From Solanum dulcamara (taxonomy: Eukaryota > Streptophyta > Magnoliopsida > Solanales > Solanaceae): a stretch of DNA of 64,000 nucleotides. Shown in pieces: positions 23,019-34,400 of this stretch; positions within the stretch are counted from its first letter, which is position 1; each line of letters starts with the position of its first letter. Below the pieces are notes generated by a model that did no database searches, had not been told where the DNA came from, and saw only the letters and a list, made by a program, of their open reading frames with translations. The stretch is from contig NC_077247.1 in the NCBI RefSeq assembly GCF_947179165.1, forward strand, positions 46,482,935 through 46,546,934, written 5' to 3'. A program made the translations under genes and the position numbers.

Positions 23019-24740
23019 GAAATTAAATGTGTTATCTGACTTTGAGAGAGAACTTATATTTGCACTAATTAAAGTAACTAATTAAATTTAGGAATAAATA
23101 AGTAATTAAATAGGTGGACAAAACTAACTTAGGGAAGAAATATGATTGCTGGATTATTATTTTTTTAAAAAAAGAAGAAACCAAACAGAACAAATCAAAC
23201 ATCAAATTAGAACAAATCAAACATAAATGATTAAGTTTTTCTTCAAAAGTGTTAGTTCCGAACTGTGAAAGTAGGGAACTCACACAAAATTCTTCAAAAA
23301 TAGTTTCAACCCACTCATTAAGTTCAATAAGTCTAACGAGTGTACAAAGTGAGAGGCCTATGCTTCCTTTACCGATCTCAAGTAAGCGCATCTTCCCACA
23401 TAAGTTGAAATTTTATTGGACATGTAATTTTAAATTCTTTACGTTATATTTTTTCTAATAAATATGAAGACTCCACAATTTGTGAAAACTATCAAAAACT
23501 TTCCAACTCTTAAGGGTACATTTGGACATGATTTCAAATTAAAATTTTAATTGAACATGTAATTTGAATTTCTTTATTTTAGCTGCTTATTGTCTGTCTG
23601 CAAATATTTATACACACTTGGAGACATTGAATATGTAGGTATAAATTATATACATATATTAGTAAGTAAGGACCACACAAGAAATGGGAGTCATAATGTA
23701 TCACACATTTTTTTTTGAAGAAATTACTTAATTATAGTTATCAGGTACGTCTTTAATTCTTCCCTTCTGTGTAAAAGGAAGCCATCATTTATGCTTTTCT
23801 CAATTATATGTCCACGTATTGTTAAAGGTTCTTGATAATCATATTGTTTAAAGCAATGTTCTTCTATAGCATTCTAGAAGAAAATATAGTTTTTAATGGC
23901 TCGAGTCTAGAGTGACCTTATTCTTTCACACTATCATATACACTAAATATAAACAGTGTGATCTGGTGAGGCTAAATTCTATTTGTTATATATGTAAATC
24001 GGTGAAATAATATGGTGCCATTAATCATAAGAAAACTTTTGCTTTCCTAAGTTGATAAGATTAGTTGAGTTCCTGAATTTTGAAGAATTTAAAAAAATAA
24101 TAAAAAGGTGTTTTCACTCAAAATTACTCACAAAGAGCAATAACAATTCCAATTTATATTCATGACCAAATGCAATTTTTTCAAATTATTTTTGGCTTTG
24201 AGAATAAAAACTATATTTTTTCAAATTTCACCATGAAACATGGTCCCGCTTAATCTAGCTATTCCACATAAAGAAAAAACAGGGAAAATAAATAAAGTTA
24301 AGTTACCAAAGATCTTTTTTTTTTTTTTTACAATTTCAATAAGATAAATCAAAAGGGCCTATTTGTACCCTTGATCACTGTGTTGGGATTGCAATTTTTT
24401 GAAAAACCCTACAAAAAAAATTCTCAAAAAGTGTGTTTCCTATGAACGAAAAAAAATAATTATGAAATCTCTTTTGAGAATCGTTCTTTTACAAAAAAAA
24501 TTCTTCTGAATTATATTCCCTTTCAGTTTGTAATACAAAAATTAAGAGAAACACAATCAGTACTATTGTATGGTTGTAAATGAAAGCGACCAGTCATAGA
24601 GGAGCTAAAGACAAGACCAGAAACTCTTACACAAATAAAGATAAGGAAACACAAAGCTATTTATTACTACTATGAAAGAAAAACGACTAATTCTACAAAC
24701 AAAACTATCACGACTCACTTGGTACGACGGATAAAAGATA
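23019..24740. other. Intergenic DNA, mostly unrecognised
   Basis: A minus-strand open frame at 23065-23391 (108 codons, from RLLEIGKGSIGLSLC to FEEKLNHLCL) has fairly protein-like composition in its first 65 codons and then turns low-complexity. I do not recognise it, and there is no start context or flanking exon. It may be a captured fragment. The remainder is AT-rich with no signal. Confidence 0.35.
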
Positions 24741-24749
24741 ATTAATTAA

Positions 24750-25112
24750 ATATTATGTTATTAAAATTATAAGATTATAAATTATAATTGAAAAATAAAA
24801 TGAAGAAAATAAATTCACTTCTTGGATGAGGCGTGAATATCTCGCTCTTTTTAAGGAGATTCAAGCCCACTGCAGCAAATCTTTTCACTGGTCCAGCAGT
24901 AGTCCTCTTGACTTGTCCCCTCCATGATACAACAGTCTTATCACAAAATGTAACTCAATAAACTCTGAACAAGAGTTGAGTTTAAAGCTCCACAAAAAAA
25001 AACACTTCCCTTCAACTAATAAGAACTCTCTTTTTAAAAAAACTTAATTCACTCAATGTTTTCATTCATTTCAAAACAAAGAAAACCTCTATATATATAT
25101 AGGAGAGGAAAT
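24750..25112 (-). mobile_element. Copia-type LTR fragment, copy 1 (reverse)
   Basis: Shares long segments with 50405-50695 in the same orientation, for example AGTCCTCTTGACTTGTCCCC, then CAAGAGTTGAGT, AAAGCTCCACAAAAA and CAACTAATAAGAACTCTCTT. Read on the minus strand the order is CTATATA promoter-like box then transcribed leader, as in a Copia LTR. No internal region is attached. Confidence 0.6.
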
Positions 25113-26040
25113 CATTTAAAGATGAAAAAATAATGGAATGTCATCATTATCATTTAGTGCACCACTTATTAGTGATAATTAGGTTAAAAAATACATAATG
25201 AAATGAATAATCTTGCACTAACTAAAGATGATAGACATTTTTATACACTAGTGAAAAATAGAATAAAGATGACATTAAATGTCATCAATGGACAATTGCT
25301 AAAATTGTAATTTAATAAAATGTTAAAAGGCCACACTAACATATTAATTTTATGATGAGTTTATTTTATATTGGATTGGGATAATATCGTGAAATAATTT
25401 ATTTCAAAATTAATTATCACATAATTATAATGTTATTTTTCATCACATAATTCTAAAATAAATGATCACGAGATAATTAACTTGATCCCCAATCAAACGA
25501 TTCCTCAATTACATACTACTACCGAATTCATGGCTAGTTAGGCATCCAAATTCATTGTTAGGTTGTTGCTTGTACCCTAAACTATATATTAGTGACCGTT
25601 TAGTAGCTTAAACGCCGAATTATTATACATGAATAACTTAGCTTCATAGTGGATGTTCTATTAATAATAGGCCGCCCTCTCTAGGCTTTAGGTTTATGCA
25701 ATTCCTATTTTTGGTATATAGAGAAAAACTGAGGTACTATGAAATTGTTTTGTATATTGTATTAACACTGTGAAAATAATGATAAATAAATTAAATGTAC
25801 GTAAAGTACCTTTCATTATATTTTTCTCGGATCTCATCATGCAGACAGCTATCATCTTTCCGAAATTATGTATATTATTATTATTGGTAGAATTACTTTA
25901 AATGGTTAGTTAATTAATAAAACAAGTGTCTGAAACCTTATCTTTTAACCTATAAAAAACTTTAAAGAAATTGAATAGCATGTGCTACTACTCTTTTATA
26001 TTTATTTCAGATTTGGATTATCTATCCCATATTTTTCTTC
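25113..26040. other. Intergenic DNA with a possible MITE fragment
   Basis: Around 25370-25505 the sequence (GGATTGGGATAATATCGTG, then CCCAATCAAACGATTCC) resembles one end of a GTTTGGT-type MITE like that at 9325-9712. Otherwise nothing was recognised. Confidence 0.35.
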
Positions 26041-26044
26041 CTTT

Positions 26045-26470
26045 TTTTGGGGGAGGGGGGCTTTCACATATTTTCACTCAAAAATATCTTAATTATACTT
26101 CATAACTATAATTTGCTAATTATAACAGTTTTTATATAATCCGTGTAATATTTATATACGTTTGTATAATTCACTATACAATTCGCAGTTTTTGTATAAT
26201 GTTTGTATATTTCACTATACAATTCATGCACAACGTTTGTATAATTCGCTATACAATTTGTAGTGTTTGTATACTTCGCTATACAATTTGATTTGCGCAC
26301 ATCGTTTTAAATTGCGCGAATTATACAAAACTCAAATATATAATTGCATGAATTATACAAAATTCAAACTGTAATTACAGCTAGATGTTTGCTGCGAGCC
26401 ATAATTAATTTCAATTATAGCTATATTAGCTAATTAACTAGTATATGTTTGTTTATCTGCGTAATTTTAT
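26045..26470 (-). repeat. Dispersed element with ATTATACAAACG minisatellite, copy 2 (reverse)
   Basis: Reverse-complement relative of 21195-21710: the sequence read on the minus strand has AACATATACTAGTTAATTAG, GGCTCGCAGCAAACATC, GTAATTACAGTTTGAATTTT and the series of TATACAAACG-like units, ending in ATAATTAAGATATTTTTGAG. Copy number of the internal unit differs. Both copies point towards each other across 4.4 kb. Confidence 0.7.
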
Positions 26471-28355
26471 TTTTTTATCATAGCAGGGACCAATTTTTAC
26501 CTCAGTATTAATTACCTAAACATATAATATATAGCAGCAATAAATAAATGTAGAATCTTGAAAATCTATTGTGAAAGAAATTATTTCTAACGTTTTGAGT
26601 CCAAACTCAAGAATGTGGTGCAGTAGCTAATGAAATGAATTTAAAATAAAAATACTAAATATATAATTTTCTTCGTATCTCTTCAGATATTTGTAAACAA
26701 AACAAAACTATCTAATATATGTGCTCCGTAAAACATCTACTAACAAGAAGGAAAAGGTAGAAAGAGTTGGGTCACCAATCTTTTCGTTTAAACTGAGTGG
26801 TTGTAGCCTGTAGGCTTTGGAATATTTTGGGGCCCTTCACCTTTATATAAATGGCCTGACGATAAAAGTTCAATAATTATTACTATTACAACTGCAATTT
26901 ATTTAATTTTTTGGGGACAGATAAGATATTTATTTATTTGTAAAAATTAGTTGAAGTTTGCGCCAACTAAGATTCCGAACGGCTAAATAAAGTTAAACGA
27001 CATCCAATGAATCATATATTAGTTGAATGAATATATAGATTTATTGATGATTAATTGAAGTCAACTACCTATACTGACATGAAGATGCTCTCTGTTTTTA
27101 TTTTTTTTAAATCTTTTTTTAGTCAAGGAAATTATGTTGTTAGATCTACTAATTGTAAAATTTACTAGTAAATCTTGGAAAGGTTTAATTAGATGGGAGA
27201 TATAAATATTTTTTCCGTTTTCTTTTTTTAGCGATTCTATAAATACAACTTTCGACATAACATATTTAAAAATTATGAAATTAGAGGATATTTTAATATA
27301 TTTAATATATTTTTAATTTAATATCACGAGATTTAAATATCTTCTTACTTTCTTAAACTCCATGTAAAATCAAAATAAAGTGAGGAATTATATATATTAT
27401 TTTTTGGGGAATTTTTAGACAAAATAAAGAGCACAAGATCTAACCAGAATTCACATGATGATTGACTGTAATTCTTGTTTCTTTCATTGATGAGAAAGTT
27501 GAAGACTATGATTTATTGTCTATATGGATAACTTTTTCGAAAAGTTTTTGACCGAATGATTTCTCAGTAATTATTTCAATTAGATAATTGTTGTTTTAAG
27601 TAATTTGGTTATGAGAAGTTTCATCGAAAAGGATTTTAAAAGAAAATGCTTTTAGCATATTGAAAATGATTCAAATTCGTCCTTCTTTCTGTTTGTTGGA
27701 GTGAAATTGCTTTTAATTAATTTTCGGATTAAAAAAATATTTTTAATCCAAGTATAAGATTTCAATTACCCTTTATGATTATTTATTTTTGTTAAATTTA
27801 GTGTAGCTGACTCTTAAAAGAGAAATAAAAGCCAGATACTTCGGAACCTAAAAGTGGTTTTGAAGAAACGGAATATTAAAATTTGTCTATCAAATATATG
27901 CCTCACCTGTATTTATCTTTTTTTTTTTTTTAGGAAACATAGGAAAAGCCGATAGTATATAACACTTTTGTCGTCTAAATGTCTTAATCTTAAGGGAGAA
28001 GTTCCTAATGTTGTGCTGTGATGTTATTTGCTTTTCATGAGCTAGTATAAGAGATATATTTTCCGTCATTCTTTTTTTCCTTTCTTATCAAATGATTTAG
28101 TTATCATGCAATTGCATATTTGAGAAAGTAAGAATATAATAAAACTTCACCAATAAATAAAAATCCAGATAATTAATCAACTGAATTATTAATATGTATT
28201 AATATGGTTTGATGTAAACATCATTAGACTTTGTTATAAACATCACAAACATTCCACTTTTGAATCAGTACTATTATAGCAGATAAGTTAGGAACAAATT
28301 TCGTTAAAACGACTAGTAAATATAATAATATCCCAGAGTTATAAACTAAAATGTA

Positions 28356-28391
<36 letters not shown>

Positions 28392-29115
28392 CACTTATCC
28401 TAGTTTGTAATGACTGTTTTGGGGATTAATTAATATAATTATCACTGGTTATCAAAGAAAGAGAGTTGTGGGGTACGTATACTTCCTTCCTTTTTATTAG
28501 TGTGGTATATTAAAAACAAGGAAAAATTATCTAATTACATTTCTTTATTTATCATAATTTTCATTGCTTTCATTCATTTTTTAAAAAAAATCAAAAATTT
28601 CTTCTTTCCATCCGGATACATTAATTAATTCAGTAATTCGGATACATTAATTCTGATTCATAAATTATTTCTATGTTCAATGTATCATGATTTAAATGTT
28701 ACCTGCTAATACATAAAATCCTAATTAGCTCTTTACGCCATGTGATTCCTAAAAAATCTACTAAAAATAAATATTTCTTTTTCTACTTATCTATTTTAAT
28801 ACTAATCAAGCGATATTTAATTTTTTGTCAATTCATTCTTATTGTTATGTAATAATTATTTTTTAAACTAATTGAAGTACTCATATAGGCAAGTTTATAT
28901 TTTTGAAGCTTAATTAGTTAATAGAATGAACAATTTAATAAAACAAGTACTTAATAAATATTAATTTCTTAAGGAGAATGCAGAGTTAATATGGACTAGT
29001 AAAGTAAAACATAAAGAGAGTATTTATTAGCTCTAAAATCGTGCAGTTTCATTGTATTTCTTCGCCATACATATAGTATTTAGTTTGTTGTGTTGATACT
29101 ATAGCTATAATACAC
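26471..29115. other. AT-rich intergenic DNA
   Basis: No coding signal. A (TA)n microsatellite of about 26 bp lies at 28364-28389. No RNA gene was recognised. Confidence 0.45.
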
Positions 29116-29361
29116 CTCCTCTGTCCAGTTCTCCACTAACACAGAACACAATAAATAATCGGAATAATATTATTATATTTTTTTTTGAATATATTAAATT
29201 TAAAGATTTGAGAAATGTATTAGATATTGAATAATATCTAATAGCAAGGGTAAAATGGACACAAATAGATAAATAATTTATTGATTTTTCAAATTAGACA
29301 AATATTGTTGGACATCTATTTTTAGTTTAATGGACAAGTAAAAATTGACGGAGGGAGTAAT
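29116..29361. mobile_element. Stowaway-like MITE (diverged)
   Basis: The left end CACCTCCTCTGTCCAGTTCT and the right end, reverse-complemented TACTCCCTCCGTCAATTTTT, form imperfect inverted repeats of the CTCCCTCCGTC type. Interior AT-rich, about 240 bp in total. Confidence 0.55.
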
Positions 29362-30060
29362 AGATAACAACTTATGATTTTTTTGTTCTATATTAAATGA
29401 AATCAATTGAAATTTTTTAGATCAATAAGCTACAGCATATTATATATCAAAAAAGAAAATACTTATATCTTTTAATAATTTACTTCGAAAACATTGAACT
29501 TTTATGAATTTTAAAAAAAGAAGCAAAACTTGAGAACGTAATTATCAATACAAAATAATCACCAATGATAAAATTGTGATATATATCAAGGAGATTACTT
29601 CACACAATATGTGTTTGTTTGATGTTTATTGTCCTTCAATAAAATAGTGAATAAGAAAAAACCTTTTTCTTTTTTATTTAGTAGCACTTAAAAAAAAGAA
29701 AAGTATATTATATTCCTTTTTAATAATGGCGCCGTGCCGTGACCCACCCATACTCGGCGGAATAAACAAACGCTCATGGGAACCCCCAAATGTTTTCCCA
29801 CTATTCAAATAAACAATAGATGAAGGGCAATATTGTCATACGCTCTGTTCTTCTCCCCCCAATTCCGTACACAAAATATATAAACGTAATGCAAAATTCC
29901 AATTTACCCCTTTAAATTAAAATTGAGGGTCGTAATTACCCCTAAATATGTTTTTCACTTTCAAAATTGGGAAAATAACACAAACTAGACTCATTAGGCA
30001 AAATATTTACTCAAATTAGACTTACCCTAATTTATTTACTTGATTTGGACCTTAGGGCCA
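29362..30060. other. Intergenic DNA, AT-rich with one GC patch
   Basis: Around 29725-29760 the sequence is clearly GC-richer (GGCGCCGTGCCGTGACCCACCC). No ORF is associated with it. The final 120 bp already belong to the flank of the second hairpin array. Confidence 0.35.
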
Positions 30061-30440
30061 AACTATTTATGTAAGTGCCCCATCCTTTTTGATACCTGCT
30101 TGATATCATCACAGTATTATATACTCTGATGGTATCAAACAGTTTCGCTGAAGAATCGTCTCTTTCTTCTTGATACCATCAGATTATATATATATATATA
30201 CTCTTATGTTATCAAATGTATATTTATGCCAGTGTCCTTTCCCTTGTTCCTCTTTGATACCATTAGAATATATATCACTGCCTCTTTCTTCTTGATACTA
30301 TCAGAATGTATATATATACTCTCATAGTATCAAACGCACGAGATAGATAAAAATAAGAGATATGAAAATAATGGGATATTCAATAATAAATAGTTTTCTT
30401 TTTTGGAGTATAAAAATAATTATCCCTTTAAAATTCACTC
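30061..30440. repeat. Second array of AT-core hairpins (three complete, one half unit)
   Basis: Palindromic units at 30101-30137, 30171-30214 and 30293-30332, plus a left half only at about 30255-30278, follow the same TGATACCATCAGA...TATC plan as 21838-22315. Upstream (TATTTACTCAAATTAGACTT, CTTGATTTGGACC) and downstream flanks also match the first array, so the two are copies of one dispersed element that differ in unit number. Confidence 0.75.
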
Positions 30441-31330
30441 GAGGAAATAGTTCACTATCTCCCTTCAAAATAATTTGGCAAGTTATCCTAATAAAAAAAT
30501 GAAAATTTAATGTTCAAAATTGTAGGTTCGATGAAGAAACATATGTAGTTGACGCTTTTATTTGTTCGATATTGTCAAAACGTTGTTAGAACTTTTTTTC
30601 TAAAGTGTTTCGATTTCAATAACCTTAATTTTTTTAAATACATTTTGATTGAGGTAAATATTTTGTAAAATAAATGACACTACTAATGAAAGAAAAAATG
30701 TTTGAAGCTCAAATTATGTTTAATTTATTACCCTCGGACTCGTACTTTTGCATAAATCTGCAAATTATAATTTTTATTTCCCATTTTTCCTTTCTAAATT
30801 ATTCGTTGCTATTTTGCCAATCTTTTATCCACTCTAGCTTACATTTTTTGGAAAAGTATGCAATAAGGGAGAGGAATAAAATTACAAGGTGAAATACCAA
30901 ATATAGCCAACCAATGCATCTCATTCGAAATTCAGTATCCGTTCGGATTGACTTTTTAAAATATTTTAAAATCAAAATAGGTTTTACTTTACTTATTTTT
31001 ATAATATTTGAATAAAACAATAAGTATTTATAAGCCCCCAAAAATAAAAAATTAGAAGTTAAAAAAAACCGAGTACTTGAACTTAGGAGGGTAAATTGTA
31101 ATTTCATTATTCATAAAGGGCAAGACAGTCTTTCCACTGTTGTTCAACCTGTAATGATACCACCCACCCAGGAAGCATGGCTTGTAGAGTTGGCAATGTC
31201 GTTTCTCTTTGGACAAATTCACCATTTTCACTCTCTCTAAGCTGAAAACTACATACCCATCGTTTTCTCTCTCTACATATACAAATTTTTCTCTCTCTAT
31301 CTAACCAAGTAGTTAAGCTGCTCCACTCCT
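30441..31330. other. Upstream region of the SCAR gene
   Basis: Non-coding up to about 31190. The stretch 31200-31330 is rich in CTCTCT, and 31360-31450 in TTCTC and GAGAGAGAG motifs, typical of plant core promoters and 5' UTRs. Small ORFs here are fortuitous. Confidence 0.45.
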
Positions 31331-31458
31331 TCAACTACCCCTCTTTACTTTCGCTCTCATCATTCCTTCATTAATTTCTCCTGTAATAATACTTCTCTCA
31401 CATTCAATTAAAAAATAATTTTAGGCAGAGTAGAGAGAGAGAGGTGTGAAACGGAACG

Positions 31459-34400
31459 ATGCCGTTGGTGAGAACTGCGGTGAGGAATGTGTACGGATTG
31501 GGAACGCCGGAATTGTACCGAGACGCCGAGAAAGAGGATCCCAAGGCGGTGCTTGACGGAGTTGCAGTCGCTGGACTCGTCGGGATCTTGCGTCAGCTCG
31601 GCGATCTCGCTGAGTACGTTTTTCAATTTTTCAGAATTTTTTATGCACATTTTTTTCCCTTCATTTTGTGAGCTCTGAAGCATTCTCACTCTTTCTTACT
31701 CTATTTCTCAATCCTTTTTCATCTTTGATTTTTCATTTTGTGAGCTCTGAAGCATTCTCACTCTTTCTTACTATATTTCTCAATCCTTTTTCATCTTTGA
31801 TTTTCTTTTAAGTTCTATTTTGTTATACTGTGGTGAAGTTGAAGTAATTTCTGAAAAAAATTGAACTTTTTTTGTGCTGACTAAACGCAAGTATTGCTGA
31901 AATTTCAAATTAGTTAATCTGAAATTTTGCTGAATCTCGAATTAATTTTATAGCTTAGCAAAGTTACATTGATTCGATGAGAAGGAATTATCTAAATTTT
32001 GATCAGCATCTTTCTTTTTTGTTGTTTTCCTTCTTCATAATTATTTCCTTAGTCATAGTGCATGTAAAATAAGTTGTTCCTCCGTCACACTTTCATGACA
32101 CAAATATGTTAATTTGACTGGTAGAATTATATATAAGTAGTGGAAGAATTTTCCTTGGTATCAATGCACACTTAGCTAAAGATTCATATATGTCATGCTA
32201 CTAGTTGAGAATAGGTTTTAGACTTGTTAGAGAGCTTTTAATATTATTGTTATTATTATTTATTATATATATTTAACTTATTTTTCTCTTTTATTTTATT
32301 TAGTATGATGATGATATGAAATGAGGAACTCGGGATTCATATAGTCCACCTCTAACTTGTTTGAAACTGAGGTGTAGTTGCTGTTGTTGTTTGATTTGGA
32401 TTTTTGAAACTATACTAGTGATGTTAAACACTTCTGGATATTTCAAATAGAAAGATGTCATTTAAATTAGGAGAAAAAAGATGATGTCTTAAAAAAAAGA
32501 AAAAAAAAGGTAACTTCTTTCTCTGTTTCAATATTTTGGTTACTTCGGATCTACCAAAGTCAAATTGACTGAATTTTGGGGAAAAATGAGAAAAGGATTA
32601 CCTTTTCATTTGAAGATAGCAAATAGAGATTAACAAAGGAAAAATGTGCTAAAACGTTTTATCATATTGACTCCACAGAATTATGAAGTGAAAAAATCTT
32701 TAGACGAAAGGGGTATCTATAAAAGTGCTTTCAAAAGAATCTTACTCTATGGCCATCATTCTGTAAGGAAAATAATGTTGTATTTGGAAAGTTCAATATG
32801 ATTCTGCTTACATTTGCAACATTTATGATGAGGCACTTGGTAACCATGATCAGAGAAAGTATAGCTACTGCTAATCTTAACATGTGACTGCATTGCAATT
32901 GTTGTCTTGGTCACTTGAGTGGTGGTTCTTCACATGTACATTCGGCTGTCAACTTGACTAAGGCTTTCGGCAGTCAATCTTGTGCAATATGGTGGGGTTT
33001 ATCAGGGAATACTGTGGTTCTAGCATTCAACATTAATATATTGGGTTTTATAGTATTTGACATCTTTAAATATGTTATTACTGAAGAATCTTTCTTTGTT
33101 TTTCTTTTCCTGTGAAGTGCATGCTAGTCTGCTAGAAACAAGCTTTTCTTAGGCTAATTGGAAGATATGGTTGATTTCAGTATGATAGTGATGGACTTGT
33201 CTGGTTGTTTCTGAGTTTTAGTTCTAGTATATCTTTTACTGCAGATAACTTAAGTACTCTGAATTAGTCATATGTTATTTGGAGCTAAGGTTGATATTGA
33301 TATATAAGTTGCAGGGGTATTTCAAACAGCCAATAATACTATGTTTGACCAAGCTTCTGAGAAGACAAATACTATGTTTGACCAAGCTTCTGAGAAGACA
33401 AAAGTGCTTATTTTAGAGAATTTGGGTGTTTGGCCAAGGTTTTAGTAAAAAAATAAATGCTTCGAATAGTAGCAGAAGCTGGAAAAAATTAGCTTTTTCC
33501 CTGGAAACTCCTGCAGCCTTGGCCAAGCACAAATTACTGCTCTAATATTGGCAAAAGTGCTTTCCAAATTGATTAGCCAAACACAAACTGCTACTCTTCA
33601 AAATCACTTTTTCAAAAGACCACTTTTGACAGAAAAAAACGCTATTCAAAATAAGCAGATTTTGGCAGCTTGGCTAAACAGGCATAAGTCTCAAACGTGT
33701 TAACATTTTGCCTTATCCTTTAAGATCAACAGAAGTTCCTTAGGAAGATTGGGGGTACATACTATTACCTATTGCTCTATAGTAATTTTTGGTCTTCATT
33801 TGGTGGAATGAGATACGTGTAAGTTTACTCTCAGTTTGATGTCCAATTAAGGATTGGATTTGTAACTTTTGAATGCATAGAACGTAGTAATTAAGAGTAG
33901 TTTTGTACTTGTAGATTTGCAGCGGAAGTGTTTCATGGCTTACAAGAGCAAGTGATGGTTACATCCTCGAGAAGCAATAAGTTGGTTGCTCGGGTGCAAA
34001 ATATTGAAGCTGCACTTCCTCCACTTGAGAAATCAGTATTGGCACAACGGAGTCATTTACACTTTGCTTATACAGCTGGTATGACTTTTTAATCTCAATT
34101 ATTGGATTCCTTCAACCGATGAAAGAAGACAGTGAGAATGGGGGAAATTTGGTTTTATTTATCTCACTCAGATATACCTGTCTATGATAAAAATGATGTT
34201 CCAAATAGTTACACAAATGAAGTTTTGCTTGTAGGCAATGCTTCAATTTCGGTGTATTTGGAATATCCATTTCCGCAGCTTAAATGGCTTCTTTTTTCCT
34301 GTTCGATTTTTTTTTTTATGGAAGCAGTTGGTATGCAGGATCCAATTGGCATGCACGTATCCGGAGTGAACAAAATCATTTTATTTACAATGACTTGCCA

